A stretch of DNA of 64,000 nucleotides from Sipunculus nudus. Taxonomy: Eukaryota > Annelida > Sipuncula > Golfingiida > Sipunculidae. The notes under the pieces were generated by a model. That model saw nothing but the letters and a program-made list of their open reading frames with translations, was not told the origin of the DNA and ran no database searches. The stretch covers positions 27,836,008-27,900,007 of the forward strand of contig CM049313.1 of NCBI GenBank assembly GCA_026874595.1. The letters are read 5' to 3'. The position numbers and the translations under genes are program-made. Shown here piece after piece: positions 37,101 to 49,859 of the stretch (the first letter of the stretch is position 1; the number at the start of each line of letters is the position of its first letter).

Positions 37101-40100
37101 TTTCAGGGTTCCAAGGTGATTTCCCTAGGACCTCCCTGGGTGTACAGTTAAGAGGTTCTAGGTCTAATGGTTACGATTTGTGCCCTGTTAATAGATGATC
37201 GCTTCATTTGGTCTCAAAAATAGGAAAAACATGCGCGACCAGTCTGCAGGAACTGATGAAACACTCCATGATCAATATGCATGCAAAGAATCAAGGCGAC
37301 CAAGGCATCAGTTATTCAGATACTGGAGCTTTTGTATCAAATCATCAATTATTCTGGGGGCTTCTTATGAGCTCCATAGCTCCGAGGATATAGGTAACAC
37401 AGGCTCTAATTTCAAGTTTCCAAGGTGATTTCCCTAGGACCTCCCTGGGTGTACAGTTAAAAGATTCTAGGTCTAATGGTTACGATTTGTGCCCTGTTAA
37501 CAGATGAGCGCTTCATTTGGTCTCAAAAATAGGAAAAACATGCGCGACCAGTCTGCAGGAACTGATGAAACACTCCATGATCAATATGCATGCAAAGAAT
37601 CAAGGTGACCAAGGCATCAGTTATTCAGATACTGGAGCTTTTGTATCAAATCATCAATTATTCTGGGGGCTTCTTATGAGCTCCATAGCTCCGAAATATA
37701 GGTAACACAGACTCTAATTTCAGGGTTACAAGGTGATTTCCCTAGGACCTCCCTGGGTGTACAGTTAAAAGATTCTAGGTCTAATGGTTACGATTTGTGC
37801 CCTGTTAACAGATGACCGCTTCATTTGGTCTCAAAAATAGGTAAAAAATGCGCGACCAGTCTGCAGGAACTGATGAAACACTCCATGATCAATATGCATG
37901 CAAAGAATCAAGGTGACCAAGGCATCAGTTATTCAGATACTGGAGCTTTTGTATCAAATCATCAATTATTCTGGGGGCTTCTTATGAGCTCCATAGCTCC
38001 GAGGATATAGGTAACACCGACTCTAATTTCAGGGTTCCAAGGTGATTTCCCTAGGACCTCCCTGGGTGTACAGTTAAGAGGTTCTAGGTCTAATGGTTAC
38101 GATTTGTGCCCTGTTAATAGATGACCGCTTCATTTGGTCTCAAAAATAGGAAAAACATGCGCGACCAGTCTGCAGGAACTGATGAAACACTCCATGATCA
38201 ATATGCATGCAAAGAATCAAGGCGACCAAGGCATCAGTTATGTAGATACTGGAGCTTTTGTATCAAATCATCAATTATTCTGGGGTCTTCTTATGAGCTC
38301 CATAGCTCCGAGGATATAGGTAACACAGACTCTAATTTCAAGTTTCCAAGGTGATTTCCCTAGGACCTCCCTGGGTGTACAGTTAAAAGATTCTAGGACT
38401 AATGGTTACGATTTGTGCCCTGTTAACAGATGACCGCTTCATTTGGTCTCAAAAATAGGAAAAACATGCGCGACCAGTCTGCAGGAACTGATGAAACGCT
38501 CCATGATCAATATGTATGCAAAGAATCAAGGTGACCAAGGCATCAGTTATTCAGATACTGGAGCTTTTGTATCAAATCATCAATTATTCTGGGGGCTTCT
38601 TATGAGCTCCATAGCTCCGAGGATATAGGTAACACAGACTTTAATTTCAGGTTTCGAAGGGGATTTCCCTAGGACCTCCCTGGGTGTACAGTTAAAAGAT
38701 TCTAGGTCTAATGGTTACGATTTGTGCCCTGTTAACAGATGACCGCTTCATTTGGTCTCAAAAATAGGAAAAACATGCGCGACCAGTCTGCAGGAACTGA
38801 TGAAACACTCCATGATCAATATGCATGCAAAGAATCAAGGTGACCAAGGCATCAGTTATTCAGATACTGGAGCTTTTGTATCAAATCATCAATTATTCTG
38901 AGGGCTTCTTATGAGCTCCATAGCTCCGAGGTTATAGGTAACACAGACTCGAATTTCAGGTTTCCAAGGTGATTTCCCTAGGACCTCCCTGGGTGTACAG
39001 TTAAAAGATTCTAGGTCTAATGGTTACGATTTGTGCCCTGTTAAGAGATGACCGCTTCATTTGGTCTCAAAAATAGGAAAAACATGCGCGACCAGTCTGC
39101 AGGAACTGATGAAACACTCCATGATCAATATGCAAGCAAAGAAACAAGGCGACCAAGGCATCAGTTATTCAGATACTGGAGCTTTTGTATCAAATCATCA
39201 ATTATTCTGGGGGCTTCTTATGAGCTCCATAGCTCCTAGGATATAGGTAACACAGACTCTAATTTCAGGTTTCCAAGGTGATTTCCCTAGGAACTCCCTG
39301 GGTGTACAGTTAAAAGATTCTAGGACTAATGGTTACGATTTGTGCCCTGTTAACAGATGACCGCTTTATTTGGTCTCAAAAATAGGAAAAACATGCGCGA
39401 CCAGTCGGCAGGAACTGATGAAAAACTCCATGATCAATATGCATGCAAAGAATCAAGGCGAGCAAGGCATCAGTTATTCAGATACTGGAGCTTTTGTATC
39501 AAATCATCAATTATTCTGGGGGCTTCTTATGAGCTCCATAGCTCCGAGGATATAGGTAACACAGACTTTAATTTCAGGTTTCCAAGGTGATTTCCCTAGG
39601 ACCTCCCTGGGTGTACAGTTAAAAGATTCTAGGTCTAATGGTTACGATTTGTGCCTTGTTAACAGATGACCGCTTCATTTGGTCTCAAAAATAGGAAAAA
39701 CATGCGCGACCAGTCTGCAGGAACTGATGAAACACTCCATGATCAATATGCATGCAAAGAATCAAGGCGACCAAGGCATCAGTTATTCAGATACTGGAGC
39801 TTTTGTATCAAATCATCAATTATTCTGGGGGCTTCTTATAAGCTCCATAGCTCCAAGGATATAGGTAACACAGACTCTAATTTCAGGTTTCCAAGGTGAT
39901 TTCCCTAGGACCTCCCTGGGTGTACAGTTAAAAGATTCTAGGTCTAATGGTTACGATTTGTGCCCTGTTAACAGATGACAGCTTCATTTGGTCTCAAAAA
40001 TAGGAAAAACATGCGCGACCAGTCTGGAGGAACTGATTAAAAACTCCATGATCAATATGCATGCAAAGAACCAAGGCGACCAAGGCATCAGTTATTCAGA

Positions 40101-40592
40101 TACTGGAGCTTTTGTATCAAATCATCAATTATTCTGGGGGCGGCTTATGAGCTCCATAGCTCCGAGGATATAGGTAACACAGACTCTAATTTCAGGTTTC
40201 CAAGGTGATTTCCCTAGGACCTCCCTGGGTGTACAGTTAAAAGATTCTAGGTCTAATGGTTACGATTTGTGCCCTGTTAACAGATGACCGCTTCATTTGG
40301 TCTCAAAAATAGGAAAAACATGCGCGACCAATCTGGAGGAACTGATGAAACACTCTATGATCAATATGCATGCAAAGAATCAAGGTGACCAAGGCATCAG
40401 TTATTCAGATACTGGAGCTTTTGTATCAAATCATCAATTATTCTGGGGGCTTCTTATGAGCTCCATAGCTCCGAAGATATAGGTAACACAGACTCTAATT
40501 TCAGGGTTCCAAGGTGATTTCCCTAGGACCTCCCTGGGTGTACAGTTAAAAGATTCTAGGTCTAATGGTTACGATTTGTGCCCTGTTAACAG
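34106..40592 (+). repeat. 11-monomer HOR, 3398 bp, about 1.9 copies
   Basis: Copy 1 is 34106-37503 (11 monomers). Copy 2 matches its first ten monomers at 37504-40592. Shared rare variants show common origin: aggTaaaaAatg near 34443 and 37841, aaacGctcc near 35100 and 38498, tttcGaaggGgattt near 35256 and 38654, gttaaGagatg near 35646 and 39044, and ctccTagg near 35838 and 39236. Apart from the tail of the tenth monomer I see no differences. The segment brings back subtypes of the left-hand 9-mer (ctgAggg / gaggTta at 35341, gcaAgcaaagaAac at 35650) in the middle of module A territory. Confidence 0.9.
36886..37194 (+). repeat. hybrid monomer with sharply bracketed switch
   Basis: The left and middle match its sister at 40284 (cgaccAatctgGag, gggttcc, cctGggtg). 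The tail matches the ctgAggg units such as 33180 (ttaaGaGgttc, gttaaTagatgaTcgc). The last base of the first type is G at 37138 and the first base of the second type is G at 37152, so the switch lies within about 13 bp (37139-37151). The next monomer (37195) is the atgaTcgc unit that follows 33180, as expected for an unequal exchange. Confidence 0.82.
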
Positions 40593-42755
40593 ATGACCGC
40601 TTCATTTGGTCTCAAAAATAGGAAAAACATGCGCGACCAGTCTGCAGGAACTGATGAAACACTCCATGATCAATATGCATGCAAAGAATAAAGGCGACCA
40701 AGGCATGGGTTATTCAGATACTGGAGCTTTTGTATCAAATCATCAATTATTCTGGGGGCTTCTTATAAGCTCCATAGCTCCAAGGATATAGGTAACACAG
40801 ACTCTAATTTCAGGTTTCCAAGGTGATTTCCCTAGGACCACCCTGGGTGTACAGTTAAAAGATTCTAGGTCTAATGGTCACGATTTGTGCCCTGTTAACA
40901 GATGACCGCTTCATTTGGTCTCAAAAATAGGAAAAACATGCGCGACCAGTCTGGAGGAACTGATTAAAAACTCCATGATCAATATGCATGCAAAGAACCA
41001 AGGCGACCAAGGCATCAGTTATTCAGATACTGGAGCTTTTGTATCAAATCATCAATTATTCTGGGGGCGGCTTATGAGCTCCATAGCTCCGAGGATATAG
41101 GTAACACAGACTCTAATTTCAGGTTTCCAAGGTGGTTTCCCTAGGACCTCCCTGGGTGTACAGTTAAAAGATTCTAGGTCTAATGGTTACGATTTGTGCC
41201 CTGTTAACAGATGACCGCTTCATTTGGTCTCAAAAATAGGAAAAACATGCGCGACCAGTCTGCAGGAACTGATGAAACACTCCATGATCAATATGCATGC
41301 AAAGAATCAAGGCGACCAAGGCATCAGTTATTCAGATACTGGAGCTTTTGTATCAAATCATCAATTATTCTGGGGGCTTCTTATAAGCTCCATAGCTCCA
41401 AGGATATAGGTAACACAGACTCTAATTTCAGGTTTCCAAGGTGATTTCCCTAGGACCTCCCTGGGTGTACAGTTAAAAGATTCTAGGTCTAATGGTTACG
41501 ATTTGTGCCCTGTTAACAGATGACAGCTTCATTTGGTCTCAAAAATAGGAAAAACATGCGCGACCAGTCTGGAGGAACTGATTAAAAACTCCATGATCAA
41601 TATGCATGCAAAGAACCAAGGCGACCAAGGCATCAGTTATTCAGATACTGGAGCTTTTGTATCAAATCATCAATTATTCTGGGGGCGGCTTATGAGCTCC
41701 ATAGCTCCGAGGATATAGGTAACACAGACTCTAATTTCAGGTTTCCAAGGTGATTTCCCTAGGACCTCCCTGGGTGTACAGTTAAAAGATTCTAGGTCTA
41801 ATGGTTACGATTTGTGCCCTGTTAACAGATGACCGCTTCATTTGGTCTCAAAAATAGGAAAAACATGCGCGACCAATCTGGAGGAACTGATGAAACACTC
41901 TATGATCAATATGCATGCAAAGAATCAAGGTGACCAAGGCATCAGTTATTCAGATACTGGAGCTTTTGTATCAAATCATCAATTATTCTGGGGGCTTCTT
42001 ATGAGCTCCATAGCTCCGAAGATATAGGTAACACAGACTCTAATTTCAGGGTTCCAAGGTGATTTCCCTAGGACCTCCCTGGGTGTACAGTTAAAAGATT
42101 CTAGGTCTAATGGTTACGATTTGTGCCCTGTTAACAGATGACCGCTTCATTTGGTCTCAAAAATAGGAAAAACATGCGCGACCAGTCTGCAGGAACTGAT
42201 GAAACACTCCATGATCAATATGCATGCAAAGAATAAAGGCGACCAAGGCATGGGTTATTCAGATACTGGAGCTTTTGTATCAAATCATCAATTATTCTGG
42301 GGGCTTCTTATAAGCTCCATAGCTCCAAGGATATAGGTAACACAGACTCTAATTTCAGGTTTCCAAGGTGATTTCCCTAGGACCACCCTGGGTGTACAGT
42401 TAAAAGATTCTAGGTCTAATGGTCACGATTTGTGCCCTGTTAACAGATGACCGCTTCATTTGGTCTCAAAAATAGGAAAAACATGCGCGACCAGTCTGGA
42501 GGAACTGATTAAAAACTCCATGATCAATATGCATGCAAAGAACCAAGGCGACCAAGGCATCAGTTATTCAGATACTGGAGCTTTTGTATCAAATCATCAA
42601 TTATTCTGGGGGCGGCTTATGAGCTCCATAGCTCCGAGGATATAGGTAACACAGACTCTAATTTCAGGTTTCCAAGGTGGTTTCCCTAGGACCTCCCTGG
42701 GTGTACAGTTAAAAGATTCTAGGTCTAATGGTTACGATTTGTGCCCTGTTAACAG
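39666..42755 (+). repeat. 5-monomer HOR, 1545 bp, two copies
   Basis: Copies are 39666-41210 and 41211-42755, in the order ccAagg, gggcGGctt (preceded by atgaCAgc), cgaccAatctgGag, gaatAaagg, gggcGGctt. Shared private variants are gaccAccctggg near 40840 and 42385 and aaggtgGtttcc near 41135 and 42680. I see no differences. The period and cassette order resemble 18352-21441, so the same cassette was duplicated twice independently or one pair was copied. Confidence 0.9.
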
Positions 42756-45227
42756 ATGACCGCTTCATTTGGTCTCAAAAATAGGAAAAACATGCGCGAC
42801 CAGTCTGCAGGAACTGATGAAACACTCCATGATCAATATGCATGCAAAGAATCAAGGTGACCAAGGCATCAGTTATTCAGATGCTGGAGCTTTTGTATCA
42901 AATCATCAATTATTCTGGGGGCTTCTTATGAGCTCCATAGCTCCGAGGATATAGGTAACACCGACTCTAATTTCAGGGTTCCAAGGTGATTTCCCTAGGA
43001 CCTCCCTGGGTGTACAGTTAAGAGGTTCTAGGTCTAATGGTTACGATTTGTGCCCTGTTAATAGATGACCGCTTCATTTGGTCTCAAAAATAGGAAAAAC
43101 ATGCGCGACCAGTCTGCAGGAACTGATGAAACACTCCATGATCAATATGTATGCAAAGAATCAAGGTGACCAAGGCATCAGTTATTCAGATACTGGAGCT
43201 TTTGTATCAAATCATCAATTATTCTGGGGTCTTCTTATGAGCTCCATAGCTCCGAGGATATAGGTAACACAGACTCTAATTTCAAGTTTCCAAGGTGATT
43301 TCCCTAGGACCTCCCTGGGTGTACAGTTAAAAGATTCTAGGACTAATGGTTACGATTTGTGCCCTGTTAACAGATGACCGCTTCATTTGGTCTCAAAAAT
43401 AGGAAAAACATGCGCGACCAGTCTGCAGGAACTGATGAAACACTCCATGATCAATATGTATGCAAAGAATCAAGGTGACCAAGGCATCAGTTATTCAGAT
43501 ACTGGAGCTTTTGTATCAAATCATCAATTATTCTGGGGGCTTCTTATGAGCTCCATAGCTCCGAAGAAATAGGTAACACAGACTCTAATTTCAGGTTTCC
43601 AAGTTGATTTCCCTAGGACCTCCCTGGGTGTACAGTTAAAAGATTCTAGGTCTAATGGTTACGATTTGTGCCCTGTTAACAGATGACCGCTTCATTTGGT
43701 CTCAAAAATAGGAAAAACATGCGCGACCAGTCTGCAGGAACTGATGAAACACTCTATGATCAATATGCATGCAAAGAATCAAGGTGATCAAGGTATCAGT
43801 TATTCAGATACTGGAGCTTTTGTATCAAATCATCAATTATTCTGGGGGCTTCTTATGAGCTCCATAGCTCCGAAGATATAGGTAACAGAGACTCTAATTT
43901 CAGGGTTCCAAGGTGATTTCCCTAGGACCTCCCTGGGTGTACAGTTAAAAGATTCTAGGTCTAATGGTTACGATTTGTGCCCTGTTAACAGATGACCGCT
44001 TCATTTGGTCTCAAAAATAGGAAAAACATGCGCGACCAGTCTGCAGGAACTGATGAAACACTCCATGATCAATATGCATGCAAAGAATCAAGGTGACCAA
44101 GGCATCAGTTATTCAGATGCTGGAGCTTTTGTATCAAATCATCAATTATTCTGGGGGCTTCTTATGAGCTCCATAGCTCCGAGGATATAGGTAACACCGA
44201 CTCTAATTTCAGGGTTCCAAGGTGATTTCCCTAGGACCTCCCTGGGTGTACAGTTAAGAGGTTCTAGGTCTAATGGTTACGATTTGTGCCCTGTTAATAG
44301 ATGACCGCTTCATTTGGTCTCAAAAATAGGAAAAACATGCGCGACCAGTCTGCAGGAACTGATGAAACACTCCATGATCAATATGCATGCAAAGAATCAA
44401 GGCGACCAAGGCATCAGTTATGTAGATACTGGAGCTTTTGTATCAAATCATCAATTATTCTGGGGTCTTCTTATGAGCTCCATAGCTCCGAGGATATAGG
44501 TAACACAGACTCTAATTTCAAGTTTCCAAGGTGATTTCCCTAGGACCTCCCTGGGTGTACAGTTAAAAGATTCTAGGACTAATGGTTACGATTTGTGCCC
44601 TGTTAACAGATGACCGCTTCATTTGGTCTCAAAAATAGGAAAAACATGCGCGACCAGTCTGCAGGAACTGATGAAACACTCCATGATCAATATGTATGCA
44701 AAGAATCAAGGTGACCAAGGCATCAGTTATTCAGATACTGGAGCTTTTGTATCAAATCATCAATTATTCTGGGGGCTTCTTATGAGCTCCATAGCTCCGA
44801 AGAAATAGGTAACACAGACTCTAATTTCAGGTTTCCAAGTTGATTTCACTAGGACCTCCCTGGGTGTACAGTTAAAAGATTCTAGGTCTAATGGTTACGA
44901 TTTGTGCCCTGTTAACAGATGACCGCTTCATTTGGTCTCAAAAATAGGAAAAACATGCGCGACCAGTCTGGAGGAACTGATTAAAAACTCCATGATCAAT
45001 ATGCATGCAAAGAACCAAGGCGACCAAGGCATCAGTTATTCAGATACTGGAGCTTTTGTATCAAATCATCAATTATTCTGGGGGCGGCTTATGAGCTCCA
45101 TAGCTCCGAGGATATAGGTAACACAGCCTCTAATTTCAGGTTTCCAAGGTGATTTCCCTAGGACCTCCCTGGGTGTACAGTTAAAAGATTCTAGGTCTAA
45201 TGGTTACGATTTGTGCCCTGTTAACAG
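42756..45227 (+). repeat. 4-monomer repeat, patchy, two copies
   Basis: 42756 and 43992 are near-identical units with the private gatGctgg change. 43374 and 44610 share aagTtgattt. The other two positions differ: 43065 is a converted unit where 44301 is a normal ttatGTagat unit, and 43683 (aaggtgaTcaagg) is matched by a gggcGGctt unit at 44919. This is a 1236-bp duplication later altered by conversion and by a deletion that removed two module A units from the second copy. 44845 has ttcActagg, losing CCTAGG. Confidence 0.82.
43065..43373 (+). repeat. monomer with gene-conversion-like patch
   Basis: By position and by both ends this is a ttatGTagat / ggggTctt / caAgtttcc unit like 44301: it follows gttaaTag (T at 43062) and has T at 43230. 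In between it carries the alleles of the next subtype (43374): T at 43150, T at 43167 and TC at 43186-43187. A short non-reciprocal transfer from a neighbour explains it. A double exchange would also do so. Confidence 0.75.
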
Positions 45228-48005
45228 ATGACCGCTTCATTTGGTCTCAAAAATAGGAAAAACATGCGCGACCAGTCTGCAGGAACTGATGAAACACTCC
45301 ATGATCAATATGCATGCAAAGAATCAAGGTGACCAAGGCATCAGTTATTCAGATACTGGAGCTTTTGTATCAAATCATCAATTATTCTGAGGGCTTCTTA
45401 TGAGCTCCATAGCTCCGAGGATATAGGTAACACAGCCTCTAATTTCAGGGTTCCAAGGTGATTTCCCTAGGACCTCCCTTGGTGTACAGTTAAGAGGTTC
45501 TAGGTCTAATGGTTACGATTTGTGCCCTGTTAATAGATGATCGCTTCATTTGGTCTCAAAAATAGGAAAAACATGCGCGACCAGTCTGCAGGAACTGATG
45601 AAACACTCCATGATCAATATGCATGCAAAGAATCAAGGCGACCAAGGCATCAGTTATTCAGATACTGGAGCTTTTGTATCAAATCATCAATTATTCTGGG
45701 GGCTTCTTATGAGCTCCATAGCTCCGAGGATATAGGTAACACAGGCTCTAATTTCAAGTTTCCAAGGTGATTTCCCTAGGACCTCCCTGGGTGTACAGTT
45801 AAAAGATTCTAGGTCTAATGGTTACGATTTGTGCCCTGTTAACAGATGACCGTTTCATTTGGTCTCAAAAATAGGAAAAACATGCGCGACCAGTCTGCAG
45901 GAACTGATGAAACACTCCATGATCAATATGCATGCAAAGAATCAAGGCGACCAAGCATCAGTTATTCAGATACTGGAGCTTTTGTTTCAAATCATCAATT
46001 ATTCTGGGGGCTTCTTATAAGCTCCATAGCTCCAAGGATATAGGTAACACAGACTCTAATTTCAGGTTTCCAAGGTGATTTCCCTAGGACCTCCCTGGGT
46101 GTACAGTTAAAAGATTCTAGGTCTAATGGTTACGATTTGTGCCCTGTTAACAGATGAGCGCTTCATTTGGTCTCAAAAATAGGAAAAACATGCGCGACCA
46201 GTCTGCAGGAACTGATGAAACACTCCATGATCAATATGCATGCAAAGAATCAAGGTGACCAAGGCATCAGTTATTCAGATACTGGAGCTTTTGTATCAAA
46301 TCATCAATTATTCTGGGGGCTTCTTATGAGCTCCATAGCTCCGAAATATAGGTAACACAGACTCTAATTTCAGGGTTACAAGGTGATTTCCCTAGGACCT
46401 CCCTGGGTGTACAGTTAAAAGATTCTAGGTCTAATGGTTACGATTTGTGCCCTGTTAACAGATGACCGCTTCATTTGGTCTCAAAAATAGGAAAAACATG
46501 CGCGACCAGTCTGCAGGAACTGATGAAACACTCCATGATCAATATGCATGCAAAGAATCAAGGTGACCAAGGCATCAGTTATTCAGATACTGGAGCTTTT
46601 GTATCAAATCATCAATTATTCTGGGGGCTTCTTATGAGCTCCATAGCTCCGAAATATAGGTAACACAGACTCTAATTTCAGGGTTACAAGGTGATTTCCC
46701 TAGGACCTCCCTGGGTGTACAGTTAAAAGATTCTAGGTCTAATGGTTACGATTTGTGCCCTGTTAACAGATGACCGCTTCATTTGGTCTCAAAAATAGGA
46801 AAAACATGCGCGACCAGTCTGCAGGAACTGATGAAACACTCCATGATCAATATGCATGCAAAGAATCAAGGTGACCAAGGCATCAGTTATTCAGATACTG
46901 GAGCTTTTGTATCAAATCATCAATTATTCTGGGGGCTTCTTATGAGCTCCATAGCTCCGAGGATATAGGTAACACCGACTCTAATTTCAGGGTTCCAAGG
47001 TGATTTCCCTAGGACCTCCCTGGGTGTACAGTTAAGAGGTTCTAGGTCTAATGGTTACGATTTGTGCCCTGTTAATAGATGACCGCTTCATTTGGTCTCA
47101 AAAATAGGAAAAACATGCGCGACCAGTCTGCAGGAACTGATGAAACACTCCATGATCAATATGCATGCAAAGAATCAAGGCGACCAAGGCATCAGTTATG
47201 TAGATACTGGAGCTTTTGTATCAAATCATCAATTATTCTGGGGTCTTCTTATGAGCTCCATAGCTCCGAGGATATAGGTAACACAGACTCTAATTTCAGG
47301 TTTCCAAGGTGATTTCCCTAGGAACTCCCTGGGTGTACAGTTAAAAGTTTCTAGGACTAATGGTTACGATTTGTGCCCTGTTAACAGATGACCGCTTTAT
47401 TTGGTCTCAAAAATAGGAAAAACATGCGCGACCAGTCGGCAGGAACTGATGAAAAACTCCATGATCAATATGCATGCAAAGAATCAAGGCGAGCAAGGCA
47501 TCAGTTATTCAGATACTGGAGCTTTTGTATCAAATCATCAATTATTCTGGGGGCTTCTTATGAGCTCCATAGCTCCGAGGATATAGGTAACACAGACTTT
47601 AATTTCAGGGTTACAAGGTGATTTCCCTAGGACCTCCCTGGGTGTACAGTTAAAAGATTCTAGGTCTAATGGTTACTATTTGTGCCCTGTTAACAGATGA
47701 CCGCTTCATTTGGTCTCAAAAATAGGAAAAACATGCGCGACCAGTCTGCAGGAACTGATGAAACACTCCATGATCAATATGCATGCAAAGAATCAAGGTG
47801 ACCAAGGCATCAGTTATTCAGATACTGGAGCTTTTGTATCAAATCATCAATTATTCTGGGGGCTTCTTATGAGCTCCATAGCTCCGAAGATATAGGTAAC
47901 ACAGACTCTAATTTCAGGGTTACAAGGTGATTTCCCTAGGACCTCCCTGGGTGTACAGTTAAAAGATTCTAGGTTTAATGGTTACGATTTGTGCCTTGTT
48001 AACGG
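45228..48005 (+). repeat. module A to module B bridge, nine monomers
   Basis: Order: ctgAggg (45228, with cacagCctc), atgaTcgc (45537), ccaagcatc 308-bp unit (45846), two gaaAtata 308-bp units (46154, 46462), cacCgac (46770), ttatGTagat with ggaActccc tail (47079), ttTatttgg / gcgaGcaagg (47388, with a private gggttAcaagg tail) and gggttAcaagg (47697). The last four match module B at 28545-29780. Private bases include aaaagTttc near 47347 and gttaacGgatg near 48004. Confidence 0.87.
46154..46769 (+). repeat. single-monomer tandem duplication
   Basis: Two consecutive 308-bp monomers (46154-46461 and 46462-46769) both carry the gaaAtata deletion and the gggttAcaagg tail. At every other place in the window this subtype occurs singly. 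The only difference I see is the start, atgaGcgc in the first and atgaCcgc in the second. This is the smallest HOR change in the window, one unit. Confidence 0.87.
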
Positions 48006-48623
48006 ATGACCGCTTCATTTGGTCTCAAAAATAGGAAAAACATGCGCGACCAGTCTGCAGGAACTGATGAAACACTCCATGATCAATATGCATGCAAAGA
48101 ATCAAGGCGACCAAGGCATCAGTTATTCAGATACTGGAGCTTTTGTATCAAATCATCAATTATTCTGGGGGCTTCTTATAAGCTCCATAGCTCCAAGGAT
48201 ATAGGTAACACAGACTCTAATTTCAGGTTTCCAAGGTGATTTCCCTAGGACCTCCCTGGGTGTACAGTTAAAAGATTCTAGGTCTAATGGTTACGATTTG
48301 TGCCCTGTTAACAGATGACCGCTTCATTTGGTCTCAAAAATAGGAAAAACATGCGCGACCAGTCTGGAGGAACTGATTAAAAACTCCATGATCAATATGC
48401 ATGCAAAGAACCAAGGCGACCAAGGCATCAGTTATTCAGATACTGGAGCTTTTGTATCAAATCATCAATTATTCTGGGGGCGGCTTATGAGCTCCATAGC
48501 TCCGAGGATATAGGTAACACAGACTCTAATTTCAGGTTTCCAAGGTGATTTCCCTAGGACCTCCCTGGGTGTACAGTTAAAAGATTCTAGGTCTAATGGT
48601 TACGATTTGTGCCCTGTTAACAG

Positions 48624-48932
48624 ATGACCGCTTCATTTGGTCTCAAAAATAGGAAAAACATGCGCGACCAATCTGGAGGAAGTGATGAAACACTCCATGA
48701 TCAATATGCATGCAAAGAATAAAGGCGACCAAGGCATGGGTTATTCAGATACTGGAGCTTTTGTATCAAATCATCAATTATTCTGGGGGCTTCTTATAAG
48801 CTCCATAGCTCCAAGGATATAGGTAACACAGACTCTAATTTCAGGTTTCCAAGGTGATTTCCCTAGGACCTCCCTGGGTGTACAGTTAAAAGATTCTAGG
48901 TCTAATGGTCACGATTTGTGCCCTGTTAACAG
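48624..48932 (+). repeat. fused monomer left by a one-unit deletion
   Basis: The left part is the cgaccAatctgGag subtype (as 30399) and the right part is the gaatAaagg / catGGg / ccAagg subtype (as 30708). In module B these are two adjacent monomers; here they form one. The switch lies between the ctgGag and the actcCatg, because the left-type parent has actcTatg. The sister fused unit is at 50478-50786. The base after gaa in gaaCtg is G here and A in the sister. Confidence 0.84.
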
Positions 48933-49550
48933 ATGACCGCTTCATTTGGTCTCAAAAATAGGAAAAACATGCGCGACCAGTCTGGAGGAACTGATTAAAA
49001 ACTCCATGATCAATATGCATGCAAAGAACCAAGGCGACCAAGGCATCAGTTATTCAGATACTGGAGCTTTTGTATCAAATCATCAATTATTCTGGGGGCG
49101 GCTTATGAGCTCCATAGCTCCGAGGATATAGGTAACACAGACTCTAATTTCAGGTTTCCAAGGTGATTTCCCTAGGACCTCCCTGGGTGTACAGTTAAAA
49201 GATTCTAGGTCTAATGGTTACGATTTGTGCCCTGTTAACAGATGACCGCTTCATTTGGTCTCAAAAATAGGAAAAACATGCGCGACCAGTCTGCAGGAAC
49301 TGATGAAACACTCCATGATCAATATGCATGCAAAGAATCAAGGTGACCAAGACATCAGTTATTCAGATACTGGAGCTTTTGTATCAAATCATCAATTATT
49401 CTGGGGGCTTCTTATGAGCTCCATAGCTCCGAGGATATAGGTAACACCGACTCTAATTTCAGGGTTCCAAGGTAATTTCCCTAGGACCTCCCTGGGTGTA
49501 CAGTTAAGAGGTTCTAGGTCTAATGGTTACGATTTGTGCCCTGTTAATAG

Positions 49551-49859
49551 ATGACCGCTTCATTTGGTCTCAAAAATAGGAAAAACATGCGCGACCAGTC
49601 TGCAGGAACTGATGAAACACTCCATGATCAATATGCATGCAAAGAATCAAGGCGACCAAGGCATCAGTTATGCAGATACTGGAGCTTTTGTATCAAATCA
49701 TCAATTATTCTGGGGTCTTCTTATGAGCTCCATAGCTCCGAGGATATAGGTAACACAGACTCTAATTTCAAGTTTCCAAGGTGATTTCCCTAGGACCTCC
49801 CTGGGTGTACAGTTAAAAGATTCTAGGACTAATGGTTACGATTTGTGCCTTGTTAACAG
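49551..49859 (+). repeat. hybrid monomer at the 6-mer junction
   Basis: The body is the ttatGCagat subtype, including aggACta (A at 49828). The last bases switch to gtgccTtg (T at 49850), which marks the tail of the monomer that precedes 48006. The next monomer (49860) repeats 48006. The sister unit 51405 lacks the T. The switch lies between 49830 and 49849. Confidence 0.8.
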
